Source: Lithobates sylvaticus
Lineage: Eukaryota > Chordata > Amphibia > Anura > Ranidae
Assembly (NCBI GenBank): GCA_028564925.1
Contig: CM053028.1
Location: 629,820,995 to 629,884,994, forward strand
Direction of reading: 5' to 3'
Length of the DNA stretch: 64,000 nucleotides
A program made the translations under genes and the position numbers. Position 1 is the first letter of the stretch; every line of letters starts with the position of its first letter. The notes under the pieces are model-generated. The model was not told the DNA's origin and searched no databases. It saw only the letters and a program-made list of their open reading frames with translations. This document shows positions 21,138-34,372 of the stretch, piece by piece.

Positions 21138-23325
21138 ATGCGCACTTCAGATTGCCGTTCCCGACCCTTTCGTCTCCGGCCCCCAGTCATGCCTTTATTC
21201 GGTCTTCGCTGCGGCGCTGGTCACACCCGCCATACGCGCAGGATGTGTCCTCTGAGGATCGCAGGTCAGCTGGCGCCGGTCACCGTTTCGGGGGCGCGCA
21301 ACCACCGGCTCGCGCACCGAGGCATCCGACTCGGTCAAGTACGCAAGCCGCTGCTGGACGTGCCCCAGACATTACCGGTGGTACCGGGCAGGTGCTCCAG
21401 GAACAGAACGCCCTGTGCCTGCAGCAGGCGCTGTCCAATGTGTCGGGCATCACCATCATGCGGGCGAGGGCGGTGCGGGCTCGGGCGACAGCATCAACAT
21501 CCGCGGCTTCAGCGCCAACGCCAACCTGCAGATCGACGGGCTGCGCGACAGTGGGCAGAAAAACCGCAGCGACCTCTTCAACACGAGTCTGTCGAAGTCA
21601 TCAAGGGCCCGAACTCGGTCTTTGGCGGGGCAGGCCACCTCGGGCGGCAGCTCACATGATCAGCAAGCAGCCCAAGGCCATGACTTCACCGAGGCCGACG
21701 CAGGCTGGGCACGCCAGCTACCGGCGCCTCACGCTCGACACCAACCGTGTGCTGGCTGGCGGCAAGGCCGCCATGCGCCTGAAACCTCATGGGCCATGAC
21801 AGCGACGTGGCCGGGCGCGACACCATCTTCAAGCGGCGCTGGGGGTGGCGCCCCTCGCTGGCTCTGGGATGAATTCGCCCACGCGCGTGACTCTCAGCTT
21901 CTTCCACCAGAACGATGACAATCTTCCCGACTTCGGCGTCCGGCCTTTCGCGCAAGATGCTCGATGGCGTCTCGCGCAATGCCTACTTCTGATGGCGCAA
22001 CCTTGACCGGAAAAGATCAGCAAGGATGCCCTGACCGCGAAGATCGAGCTTGACTTCGCCTCGGGCGCCAGCTGCAGAACCTCTCGCGCTACTCGCGGCT
22101 GAGCCGCGATACGTGATCTCTGCCTCGCATGTCGATCTCCGGGGCATGCAGCCTGGCTTACTACCGGCCCGCAGGGCCCCAGGCCTATGCCGCGATGCGG
22201 CCACCACCCTGTGGATCAACCAGACCAACCTGACACAGCGCTTCGACACAGGCGTGCTGGGGCATACGCTGATCACGGGCTTCGAGATCGCGCGCGAGAC
22301 CTATGACCGCACCACCTCTTCCTACAACATCAACCGGCAGTTCCCGGCGGCGGCTATCCGCTGGCCCGTCCGCCCGGATACTGGCGGGCACGACGGACTT
22401 GCAAAACAGCGGAAGGAACGAAACCAGCCTGGACACCCGCGCGCTGTATGCCACCGACTCCATTGCGCTGGTCCGCGCTGGATCTGAACCGGGCCTGCGC
22501 TATGACTGGATCGACGGGCGCTCCAACGCCACAACGGCCGCTGGCGTGCGCACCGCGGTGGACAGCTCCGACGGCCGGCTCAGCGGCCGCCCACGGCCAT
22601 GAGCTTCAAGCCCGCCGACAATGGCCGCATCTACCTGGCCTACGGCACGGCCTTCAACCCTTCCGCCGAATTCTGGTCTCACGGGCTCGGGCCTGGATGC
22701 GGCCACGGCCTCGCTGGCCATCCCGAGAAGAACACCAGCCTGGAACTGGGGAACCAAGTGGGATGTGCTGGACGCCAGCTGGCGCTGACCGGCGCCATGT
22801 TCCAGGTGGACAAGACCAATGCCCGCGAGCAGATGGCCGATGGCAGTATATCTGCTGGCCGGAGAGCAGCGCGTGCGCGGGCTGGAGCTCGGTGCCGCAG
22901 GCAAGGTGACGCCGCAATGGGATGTCTTCGCCAATACACCTTCATGGCCAGCAAGACCCTCAAGTCATTGAACGAGCTCTGCGCGTGGGCCAGGCGCTGG
23001 GCAATACGCCGCGCCATTCGCTGAACCAGTGGACCACCTATGCATTGCCCCAAGGCTGGACGGTGGGCTATGGGGTGCGCTTCGTGGGCACGCGCAATGT
23101 CACCTCGGCAGGCGATGGGAAAAACTCTCTGCCTATTGGGTGCACAGCGCCATGGTCGCTATGACTCAACGGCAAAATGGAAGCTCAGGCTCAAATCTCG
23201 AAACATCGGCAACAGGCCTATGTGGCCGGCGTGCGCCAGCGCCTGGAGCGAGCAGTCGCGTTCCTCGGCCGTTGAAATACGGCGAAGGCCGCACGGCCAG
23301 GGTAACGGCAACCTATCAGTTCTGA
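21138..23325 (+). CDS. TonB-dependent siderophore receptor
   Basis: Outer-membrane gated barrel importing a ferric siderophore. The plug domain shows QALSNVSGITI and SGDSINIRGFSANANLQIDG (about 21420-21540), LRDSGQKNRSDLFNT (about 21540-21590), ESVEVIKGPNSVFGGAG-type text (about 21580-21640), and ASYRRLTLDTNRVLAGGKAA (about 21712-21770). Barrel strands include TRVTLSFFHQNDDN-like text (about 21880-21925), LYATDSIAL (about 22445-22470), MSFKPADNGRIYLAYGTAFN (about 22599-22660), SLELGNQVG-like text, and the C-terminal aromatic end RVTATYQF at 23323. About 725 residues, normal for FhuE/FpvA-type receptors. A signal peptide should lie in 21138-21245 but frames are broken. The ligand cannot be told. 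Confidence 0.87.
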
Positions 23326-23384
23326 AGTGCCGGATTGCCTGGGGCCCGACGCTCAGCGTGTCGGCCGCAGGTAACAATGCGTGC

Positions 23385-23415
23385 AAGCTGCCCCCAGAGG
23401 GCAGCTTTTGTTTTT
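23385..23415 (+). terminator. Rho-independent terminator of the receptor gene
   Basis: AAGCTGCCC and GGGCAGCTT form a stem with a short loop, followed by TTGTTTTT. It lies 60 bases after the receptor stop. Confidence 0.88.
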
Positions 23416-23432
23416 GGACAGGGGCGTTGGAC

Positions 23433-23461
23433 AAAAAAAGAGAGCCCGCACAAGGCGGGCT
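23433..23461 (-). terminator. Rho-independent terminator of the parvulin gene
   Basis: On the minus strand AGCCCGC CTTGT GCGGGCT is followed by CTCTTTTTTT, directly after the stop at 23470. Together with the previous terminator it insulates two convergent genes. Confidence 0.88.
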
Positions 23462-23469
23462 GGTGATGG

Positions 23470-24294
23470 TCAGGCCGGCGGCAAAAACCGCCGACTCGTA
23501 CGCTTCTTACTGATCTTGGCCTTTTCGCGCAGCGATTCCTGGAATTGCGCCAGCTTTTGCTGTTGCAGCTGCTGCACGATCTGGGGCTTGACTTCCTCGA
23601 ACTTGGGCAGCTCGGCCTGACGTGCGTCGGTCCAGGCGGATGATGTGGTAGCCGAACTGGGTCTTGACCGGCTCCCTGGGTCATGCCACCCTTTTCGAGC
23701 TTGATCAGGCTTCGTGAGAACTCGGGCACGTAGGTTGCCGGGGTTGGCCCAGTCGAGGTCACCGCCACGGGCGCCGGATCCGGGGTCTCATGGACTCCTT
23801 CTTGGCGATGTCTTCAAACTTCTTGCGGCCTTGATCTCGGCAATGATGGCCTTGGCGCGGTCTTCCGACTCGACCAGGATGTGGCTGGCCTTGTATTCCT
23901 TGCCGCTGTTGGCAGCGACGGCCTTGTCGTCCTCGGCCCGTGGCTTCGGCGTCGGTCACGGGGGTTCTTTTCTGGAAGTCCTCGAACAGCGCGCGGATCA
24001 GATGGTCCTGGCGGGCCAGTTCCAATCTGCTGCTTGTAGGCTTCGCTGTGGCCAGGCTGCGCTTGTTGGCTTTACTGCATGAAGATCTCGCGGGCGATGA
24101 CTTCTTCCTTGATCTGCCCTTCCAGCTCGGGGGTCACGGGGCGACCGCTTTGCTCGATCTGTTGCTTGAGCGCTTCGGCGCGTGCCTTGGGCACAGCATT
24201 GCCGTTGACGACGGCGATGTTCTGGGCGAGGCGGACAGGGCCGCGGTGCTCAGCACGGCGGCAGTCACCAGGCTGGTCAGAAGCTGTTTTTCAT
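23470..24294 (-). CDS. Parvulin-type peptidyl-prolyl isomerase
   Basis: Periplasmic folding factor of the PpiC/SurA rotamase type. MKNSF at 24294 opens a signal peptide (LTSLVTAAVLSTAAL, frame broken). The N-terminal helical part includes MELARQDHLIRALFEDFQKR (about 23965-24025) and the parvulin domain shows KASHILVESEDRAKAII-like text (about 23850-23905), KKFEDIAKKESM (about 23790-23825), YVPEFSRSLIKLEKGGMTQ (about 23680-23740) and FGYHIIRL-like text near 23640. A Lys/Gln-rich helix and KISKKRTSRRFLPPA close the protein. About 270 residues. Frame shifts occur at short intervals. Confidence 0.83.
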
Positions 24295-24376
24295 GCGAAT
24301 TCCATATATGAAGGAAAAATTGATTCTATAGCGCGGATACGCAACAGGCTCCGAATCGTCGGAGCCTGTAAAAAGT

Positions 24377-24656
24377 TCAAAGAACCTCGATGGCGATGGC
24401 GTGTGCGCCCTGGTCAATGAATTCTTGCAGCGCATTCATACACAAGGCGATGGCGTGCCACGCGTGGCTTGCCTTGAAACAAAGGTGACGCAATGCGCAC
24501 GCGGTAAATGCGTGCCGAAGCCGGTGCCGTTGGCGCCCATGTGGCCGGCGTGCTGGTGGCTCTCGGCGATCACTTCCAGGTGATCGGGGGCGAGGCGCTC
24601 GCGCAGCACGGCCTGCATGGCTTCGGCGGTGATGGGCAGCGGATGGGCGGGGGCGC

Positions 24657-24660
<4 letters not shown>
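24377..24660 (-). CDS. BolA-family protein
   Basis: BolA proteins bind 2Fe-2S clusters with monothiol glutaredoxins and affect morphology and stress responses. [20 protein letters not shown] starts at 24660, followed by [18 protein letters not shown] (the BolA helix-loop with ESxxHAGH, about 24550-24605), GTGFGTH, and the C-terminal [24 protein letters not shown] region ending at the stop 24377. About 93 residues, normal. The ATG overlaps the yciB stop (ATGA). A frameshift lies near 24480-24510. Confidence 0.88.
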
Positions 24661-25429
<769 letters not shown>

Positions 25430-25553
25430 TGGAAGGTTTCGATGGGCTTGGAGTCAGGCATGGGCCTGAGCTTGGCAGGCGCATTGTGGCGCAGCCGGCG
25501 CGGCCCGGCATCGGTGCAGGGCCGCGTGGCCTGGGGTTTTGCGTGCCTGGAGC

Positions 25554-25962
25554 CTAGGCCTTGGGCGGCTCGAATTCCAGCGATGCGGAATTCATGCAGT
25601 AGCGCAGTCCTGTGTCGGAGGGGCCGTCGGGGAATACATGCCCAGGTGGGCGCCGCACTGGCTGCAGACGGTTTCGGTGCGCACCATGCCGTGGCTGCGG
25701 TTCCACGATTTCGGTGATGGCGCCGGGGATGGGCGGTCGAAGCTGGGCCAGCCGCAGCCGGCATCGAACTTGGTGTCGGAGTCGAACAGCTTGCTGACCG
25801 CAGCAGATGCAGTGGTAGCTGCCATCGGCCCAGTACTGTTTCATAGCGGCCGGTGAACGGACGCTCGGTGGCTGCATGGCGTGTCACTGGAAGGCGGCAG
25901 GTTCGGCGCCCTTGGCCAGCAGCTCGGCCTGCCATTCTGTTCGGTCTTGTGGATGGGAAAGC

Positions 25963-25966
<4 letters not shown>
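25554..25966 (-). CDS. msrB: Peptide-methionine (R)-S-oxide reductase
   Basis: Reduces methionine-R-sulfoxide in proteins. [10 protein letters not shown] at 25966 overlaps the selO stop (ATGA). After a frame break: [22 protein letters not shown] with the first zinc CxxC (about 25795-25850), [17 protein letters not shown] (about 25740-25795), [16 protein letters not shown] with the second CxxC (about 25635-25690), and [16 protein letters not shown] at the end, containing the catalytic Cys. About 137 residues, normal. Shares an apparent operon with selO; both deal with redox stress, which fits. Confidence 0.92.
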
Positions 25967-27506
<1,540 letters not shown>

Positions 27507-27576
27507 GTGGGAATTGTCCCCCCAGCGCCTATGCCCCGTGGGGCGCAAGGTTCATGCGCGCATTCACCGCATGCAT

Positions 27577-28613
27577 TCACGCACGCAGGTTGCTGCCGGT
27601 ACTGGCCAGGTGGCATGCCGAACCAGCGGCGGCAGGCGCGAAAGAGGTTGCTCTGGTCCACAAAGCCCAGCAGGTCGGCCACCTCGGCCAGCTGCGGCGC
27701 GGCTCGCCAAGGTACTGCAGGGCCAGCTCGCGCCGGGTTTCGTCCAGCAGTTGCTGGTAGCTGGTGTCTTCGCCTGCAGGCGGCGCTGCAAGGTGCGGTC
27801 GGTCAGGCCCAGCAGGCTGGCCACGTCTTCGCGGGCGCGGCTCACCCTGGGGCAGCAGGCGAGCAAAATCTCGTGGTCGCACGCGCGCGCCCACGCCGGC
27901 CTGGCCCAGGTGGTCGAGTTCGGGGTTTTTTGTTCGACCAGCTTTTCGTGCAGTGCCAGCAGTTCGGGGTTGTGCGTGGGAATGGGGGCGAGCAGGTCGG
28001 CCTCGGACAGCAGGAAGCGGTTCGCGTCCTCGCCGAAGCGCGGCAGCAGGCCGAAGGCCGCGCGGTAGGCGGCCTCGTGCGAGGGGGCGGGCGCCTCGGC
28101 CATGAATTCACGGCCAGCGGCCGGACATCGCGCCGCGTCAGCCAGTTGCACAGCACCAGCAGCGTGAGCACGGCGAACTCCACGCGCTGGCGCGGCACGG
28201 GGGGCCGTGTGGCGCCGATGTGATGTATGGACAGCCAGTAGCCGCGCGCATCGCGCTCCAGCGTGAAGGACGTTGCGTCCGAGATCACGGCCATGTGGCG
28301 TTCCAGGTCGCGGAAGCCGGCCAGCAGGTGCGGGCCCGAAGCCAGCGAGTAGCCGACCAGATCGATGTTGCCGTGGCGCGCGGCGGGCCAGTTGCCGGTC
28401 CAAATCCCAGCGTGGGGATTGGCGGACGGGCCACGGGCCAGCTCCCAGAGCCGGCTCACTCGGTCCACATCGGTACGGGGCCCTGCGAATGCTGCAGTGC
28501 GGCAAGGTCGATATCGGCTGCGGCGCACAGGCTTTGCGGGGCCAGCCCTTCGGTGGCCATCAGTCCAGGATGCCGCGCACCCAGGCGGCGGAGCTGCTGC
28601 GCTGCGTTGTCAT
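27577..28613 (-). CDS. AraC-family transcriptional regulator
   Basis: DNA-binding regulator with an arabinose-binding-like N-terminal domain and AraC HTH. MTTQRSSSAAWVRGILD starts at 28613, continuing MATEGLAPQSLCAAADIDLA after one frame change. Next come LWELARGPSANPHAGIW, GNIDLVGYSLASGPHLLAGF (about 28310-28380), RQRVEFAVLTLLVLCNWLTR (about 28130-28195), FGLLPRFGEDANRFLLSEAD (about 27990-28055), and the HTH part with VASLLGLTDRTLQRRLQAE (about 27775-27830), YQQLLDETRRELALQYLGE (about 27700-27755) and the signature FRACRRWFGMPPGQYR-like text near 27590-27650. About 340 residues. Divergent from the esterase gene at 28810, its likely target; that link is inference. Confidence 0.86.
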
Positions 28614-28809
28614 GACCGGGTTTTCCTGGGCCATTCGGGGCGCTGTTTGCGTTCTGAAGTCACTGTTTTGGCGTGCGTGGTTGCGATAGGCGGCGTTTTG
28701 CCGCGCTGTTCCTAGAATTTTTGCAGCGCGGCGAATCGACTGCGCAGTGTGACCCATGGGCCCGGCGCGGCCCATACGGGAAACCCCAAAAACCATTCAG
28801 GAGACAAGC

Positions 28810-30527
28810 ATGCGCACAGGACAGCGGTGGATGGCTGGCGGCATACGCCTGGCCGTGGCTTCAATGGCTTTGTGGCTCGCGGCCTGCGGCGGCTCGGGCG
28901 GCGGAGGTCCCGAACTGCGAGTGAGACGGCCTACGGCCCCTTGCGCGGCGTGGACGATGGCGCCGCCACGGGCACCTATTACTGGAAGGGTGTGCCCTTT
29001 GCCCAGGCGCCCGTGGGCGCGCTGCGCTGGCAGCCGCCGGCCGAGCCCAAGGCCTGGGAAGAGCGTGCGCGAGGCGCGCCAGTTCGGCAATGCCTGCCCT
29101 GCAGATCGGGCGCATGTACGGCCCGGGAGCCAACAACCGCTCGACGACACCATTGCCTCCACCCTGGGCCTGCCCGTGGGCAGCAGGACTGCCTGACGCT
29201 CAACATCTGGCGCCCGGCCAGCGTGCCGAGAAGCTGCGGTGCCTGGTGTTCATCCACGGCGGCAGCGCCATCTCGGGCTATACGGCCGATCCGCTGTATG
29301 ACGGCGCGGCCCTGGCGCGCGCCGCCAATGCGTGGTGTGACGGCCAACTACCGGCTGGACCTCCTGGGCTACATGCACATGCCGCAGATGCAGGCCGGCG
29401 CGCCGGCCACGGGCAAACTTCGCGCTGCTGGACAACCTGCAGGCGCTGCGCTTTGTGCAGCGCAATATCGCGGGCTTTGGCGGCGATCCGGGCCAATGTC
29501 ACGCTCCATGGGGCCAGTCGGCAGGTGCCACCAATGTGCTGGCGCTGCTGGCGGCCGAGTCGGCGCGCGGCCTGTTCCACAGGCTGGTGCCCATCAGCGG
29601 CGGGCTGTCGCTTCATCCACCTGCCGGCCGGCGTGCTGGCCACGCTCAAGCGGCTTCGGCCTACGCCACCCAGTCCGCGCTGCTGCTGGCCCATCTGATG
29701 GTGGGCCGATGGGCTGGCTGCCGTTGTGGGCGGCTGCGGCCACGGTGGCTGCCGGCTGGGACACCGGCGCAGATTGCGGCCTTACCTGCGCGGCAAGGAT
29801 GCGCGCGTGCTGCTGCAGACCCTGGTGGCCAAGGGCCTGACGGGCGCGGGACCGATCCGACGGCCTGCTGCTGCCCACCGATCCCATGGCCGCGCTGGCT
29901 GCGGGCCAATACAACCGCGTGCCCGTGATGGCCGGCTACACGGCCGAGGAGGGCAAGCTGTTCGCGCCCCTGCTGGCGCGCTGGGCGGCAAGCCGGGCTC
30001 AGGATCGTGATGCGGCGCGCTTTCGCGTAATGCAGTCCTTCGATGCGCAGTCGCCCAACGCGCCGGGCTTGGCCGACATCATCGATGCCCTACCTGCCCG
30101 TCGAACGCCGGTCACCGGCTACAACGCCCGCATGGCGCAACTGACCATCTGTTCGCCGATCCTAGCCGCGGACCAATTGCTCATACGCTGCGCACGCGCC
30201 AGGCGAGGTCTGGAGCTACCGCTTCGACTGGGCGCGCCAGCCTGCGCCCTGGAACACGGTCTACGGCGCGCCCATGCCTTCGATCTGCCTTTTCTCTTCG
30301 GCAACTTCGGGCCGTCCGTGTGTCCTCCCGCGTGACCAACAGCACGGCCAATGCCCCGGGCCGGCTGGCGCTGTCGAACGCCATGATGGCCAGCCTCAAG
30401 GCCTTCATGCAGACGGGCAATCACGCAGAAACGCGGCCCTGGGCAGACATGGAAGCCCTGGCCGTCCAGCCTGATCTTTGATGCCGAGCCGGGCGCGACC
30501 AGCATCCGGGTGCAGTGTGCGAAGTAG
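28810..30527 (+). CDS. Type-B carboxylesterase/lipase lipoprotein
   Basis: Alpha/beta-hydrolase of the carboxylesterase B family, exported as a lipoprotein: ATG 28810 (AGGAGAC at 28799-28805) begins RTGQRWMAGGIRLAVASMAL and ends its signal in a lipobox-like LAACGG (about 28875-28895). Family blocks: YYWKGVPFAQAPVGALRWQP (about 28977-29036), DCLTLNIWRPAS (about 29187-29225), VFIHGGSAISGY (about 29246-29282), FVQRNIAGFGGDPG (about 29452-29495) and the nucleophile elbow HGQSAGATN (about 29505-29535). The elbow has Gln where GESAG is usual. The C-terminal half is frame-broken; the end is VQCAK-stop at 30525-30527. About 570 residues. An AraC regulator is divergent, a second hydrolase follows. Confidence 0.87.
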
Positions 30528-30538
30528 ATGAGCGAGCA

Positions 30539-30560
30539 GGGGCTTGCCGCGGCAAGCCCC
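30539..30560. repeat. Perfect 10-bp inverted repeat between the two hydrolase genes
   Basis: GGGGCTTGCC and GGCAAGCCCC are separated by two bases. No T-run follows, so this is a weak terminator, a processing hairpin or an operator. Confidence 0.75.
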
Positions 30561-30598
30561 ACGAGATAGCCAACAACACGTAAGGAGACAAAGTACCC

Positions 30599-32447
30599 AT
30601 GACAGTCAAGACCGTTTTCACACATGCCTGGCGCTGGGGCCGCTGGCGGGGGGCCTTGCAGCCGCCGCCGTGGGCCTGGCCGCCTGCGGAGGGGGATCGT
30701 CGGGCATGCCCGCGCCCATGGGGCCGGGCCAGCAATCGGGCTATATCACCCTGCCGGACGGCAGCAAGATGCGCTACTCGCTGCTGCTGCCCGAGGGGCA
30801 GGGCCCGTTTCCGCTGCTGGTCGAGTACGACGGCTATAACTCGGGCTCGTACCCCAACATCAGCAGTCCCTGGACCAAGGAAGGCTATGCGGTCATGGGG
30901 CTGAACGTGCCGGGGCACGGCTGCTCCACGGGGATGACAAGGTGTTTGACGCCAGCGTAGGTGCGGCTGGGCCTTTGCCATCGATGGGCCGGGCGGCAGG
31001 CCTGGTCAATGGCCGCATCGGCATGATCGGCTACTCGTATTCGGGCTACAACCAGCTGTGGGTGGCGGCGCACGGCCCAGGGGCTGCTGGCGACACGCCC
31101 AGCAGAATGTGGGCGATCCCTACCGGGACGTGGGTATCCGGGCGGCATGCCAACATCGGTTTTCCGGCGCAGTGGTGGAACGGCTTCCCGCCGCATCTGG
31201 CGCACGGGCCGCCGACCTGGCGGTGAAGAACGGTGGCGACACGGAATGCGCCAAGACCGTGGCCGATAACATCGGAGAAGAATCAAGCGGCCCGAGCTGG
31301 ACACTGATCAAGTGGCTGGACAACCCCTATGCCCGATGGCCTGTACCTGGAGCGCAGCGCCATGCTGCAAAGCGGGAAGATCAATATCCCCTCGCCTGGG
31401 CACGCAGTCCCTGGCAGGACGAGCAGATCGGCCCGCGCTCGGGCTACTACGAGGACACCATTGCGCCCGACAGGATGTGGCTGGTCAGCTCCAACGGCGA
31501 CCACCATACGAACATCACTCGGACCATATCGACCAGACCTTGAAGCGCTTCTGGCGCGCTTCGTCAAGGGCGAGGACAACGGCTTCGACAAGGAGCCGCT
31601 GCGGCTGCGGCTGCTGCAGGAGATGCAGACCACGGACGCCAAGGCCCTCAATGGCGGCGCCAAGCTATGCCCACGGGCGAGGCACGGTTTGACCGGCTGC
31701 CTGTCCAGGTCAAGCCCCTGCGCCTGTGGATGCAGCCGGGGCCAGGGCGCTGGGCGACAGCGCACCCGCCGTAGGCACGGCTTCGTCCAGCTACGCTATC
31801 CGGCCCTGAGTCCGCAGAGTGAACAACCGGCGGCCGAAGCTGGCCAGCCGTGCCCGGTTCGGAAAAGGATGGCCAGCTGGTCTTCAACACGGCGGCCCTG
31901 CCGCAGGACCTGAGCTTCTATGGCGAAGGCTCGGCCGACCTGTGGCTCAGCGCCACGGCCGCCAATACCGACATCCAGGTCACCGTGTCCGAGGTGCGGC
32001 CGGACGGGCAGGAGATGTTCGTGCAGCGTGGCTGGGCTGCGTGCGTCCAAGCGTGCGCTCGATGAGAGCCGCTCACGGCGCTGCGTCCCTGGGGGGCCTA
32101 CACACGGGACAAGGATGTGCCACTGGTTGCGGCCAGCCCCAGTTGATGCGGGTGGAAATACAGAAATTCGCGCATGTGATTCCGCGCCGGTTCAAGCATT
32201 CGCGTGACAGTGGATTCGCCATCGCAGACAGCGATACTGGATCTATCGGCAACGACAAGACGCCCCGTCACGAAACACGCTGTGGCATGACGCGGCGCAT
32301 GCCTCCACAGCATCGTCCTAGGGTATATCCCATACGAGCATGCGAAGACGCTGCGAGTTGCGACAAGACAATGCGTCAACCATGCCGCCCCCCCAAAAAA
32401 CTGATACGCCTGTCCCTGCCGGGATCGGACCCAGGGCGCCGGCCTGA
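30599..32447 (+). CDS. CocE/NonD-family hydrolase (X-Pro dipeptidyl-peptidase-like)
   Basis: Alpha/beta-hydrolase of peptidase family S15/CocE, probably exported: ATG 30599 with AAGGAGA at 30582-30588, a signal containing GLAACGGGSS (about 30675-30705). Then YITLPDGSKMRYSLLLPEGQ (about 30742-30800), LVEYDGYNSGSYPNIS (about 30817-30865), GRIGMIGYSYSGYNQLWVAA (nucleophile elbow GYSYSG, about 31015-31070), DRMWLVSSNGDHHTNI (about 31470-31520) and the C-terminal galactose-binding-like domain with EGSADLWLSATAANTDIQVT (about 31927-31985) and VRPDGQEMFVQRGW. The reading continues past 32100 with MRVEIQKFAHV and SIVLGYIPYEHAKT (about 32310-32350), so the real end is taken as TGA 32445-32447. Substrate unknown. 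Several frame breaks. Confidence 0.84.
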
Positions 32448-32558
32448 GCCACCCTCCATGCGGGCAGCGGCATCGCGCACCAGGGCCTTGGCCTTGCGCG
32501 AATCCGCAGTCCGCAGTTCACGACGTTCACTAAGTTCAATCACCTTAGGAGCCTATAG

Positions 32559-34202
32559 ATGCTGGGTCTGATGCAAGCCAACCACTGTTGATCTCGTCGC
32601 TGATCGACTTCGCCGGACCGCCTCCATGGCGATGCGGTAGATCGTCTCGCGCAGGGTGGAGGGCGATATCCATCGCTATACGTACCGCGACCTGGCACGG
32701 GCGCTCGCGCCAGCTGGCGAACACGCTGGACGGCCTGGGCTTGCAGCCCGGCGACCGCGTGGCCTCGCTGGCCTGGAACGCTACCGCCACATGGAGTTGT
32801 ACTTCGGCGTCAGCGGCTCGGGCCGCGTGCTGCACACGGTCAACCCGCGCCTGCACCCCGACCAGGTGGCGTGATCATCAACCACGCGGAAGACCGCGTC
32901 ATGTGCTTTGACCTGACTTCCTTCCCATCATCCAGGCCGTGCATGCCAAGTGCCCCACGGGTGCGCCAGTGGGTGGCGCTGTGCGATGCGGATCGCCTGC
33001 CGCCGACAGCGGCATTCCGGGCCTGTCAGCTACGAGGCCTGGATTGCCGGCCAGCCCGACCAGTACCAGTGGCCCGAATTCGACGAGAGAACACGGCCTC
33101 CAGCATGTGCTACATCCAGCGGCACCACGGGCAACCCGAAGGCCGTGCTGTACAGCCACCGTTCCACCACGCTGCATCGCCTACGCGGCCGCGCTGCCCG
33201 ATGTGATGTGCATATCGGCGCGCGACTCGAGTGCTGCCTTGTCGTGCCCATGTTCCACGTCAACGCCTGGGGCATTCCCTACTCCGGCCGCGCTCACGGG
33301 CTGCAAGCTGTGTTTCCGGGCCCGGCGCTGGACGGCAAGTCGCTGTACGAGCTGATCGAGGCGAAGGCGTCACCTACGCGGCTGGCGTGCCACGGTCTGG
33401 CAGATGCTGCTGGGCCACATCGGCCGGGCGGCCTGCGGTTTTCCACGCTCAAGCGCACGGTGATCGGCGGCTCCGCCTGCCCGCCGGCCATGATCACGGC
33501 CTTCCAGGACGAGTTCGGCGTGGAGGTGCTGCATGCCTGGGGAATGACCGAGATGAGCCCGCTGGGCACGCTGTGCACGCTCAAGAACAAGCAGCTGCAG
33601 CTGCCCAAGGACGAGCAGATGAAGATCCTGCAAAAGCAGGGCCGCGCCATCTACGGCGTGGATATGCGCATCGTCGACAGCGACGGCACCGACCAGCCCT
33701 GGGACGGCAAGAGCTATGGCGACCTGCTGGTGCGCGGCCCCTGGATCGTGGACAGCTACTTCAAGGGCGAGAGCCCCGCTGGTCAAGGACGCGCAGGGCC
33801 GCGGCTGGTTCCCCACGGGCGACGTGGCCACCATCGACCCCGGACGGCTTCATGCAGATCACCGACCGCAGCAAGGACGTGATCAAGTCCGGCGGCGAGT
33901 GAGGATCAGCTCCATCGACATCGAGAACATCGCCATGGCCATCCGGCCGTGGCCATGGCGCCTGCATCGGCATTGCCGCCATCCCCAAGTGGACGAGCGC
34001 CCCATCGTCGCCGTGGCGAAGAAGCCCGGCGCCGAGGTCACGCGCGAGGAACTGACTCAAGTTCTACGAGGGCAAGACCGCCAAGTGGCAGATCCCCGAC
34101 GACGTGGTCTTCGTCGATGCCATCCCGCTGGGCGCCACGGAAAAAATGCTCAAGACCGGCTGCGCGAGCAGCTGGCATGGCTACCGGCTGCCGGGGCTTT
34201 GA
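32559..34202 (+). CDS. AMP-forming acyl-CoA ligase (fatty-acid type)
   Basis: Activates a carboxylic acid to its CoA thioester via an acyl-adenylate. ATG 32559 begins MLGLMQAN, preceded by TTAGGAG. Visible: EGDIHRYTYRDLAR (about 32660-32700), GDRVASLAWN (about 32750-32785), the phosphate loop TSGTTGNPKAVLYSHRSTT (about 33110-33170), PMFHVNAWGIPYS (about 33247-33285), the long clean stretch FSTLKRTVIGGSACPPAM to LVRGPWIVDSYFKG (about 33438-33770), GWFPTGDVAT and DRSKDVIKSGGE (about 33800-33900), and the C-terminal GATGKMLKT-like region holding the catalytic Lys (about 34130-34160). About 545 residues. Its place before an ABC importer suggests uptake and activation of the same organic acid, which is inference. 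Confidence 0.9.
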
Positions 34203-34372
34203 GCCGCTGCGGGCGGCCACGTGGCAGGGCATGCGGGGGCATGTCCTGGCCGGGGCGGCCGGTCCGAGTCTCGTCGGCGATAGCCGCTAGGGGCAATCAC
34301 CGATCAGGGCAGGGCACAGGGGGGCATTACCCTGGGCCTCGCCCAGAAACCACCACAAGAGGAGACGCTCTC

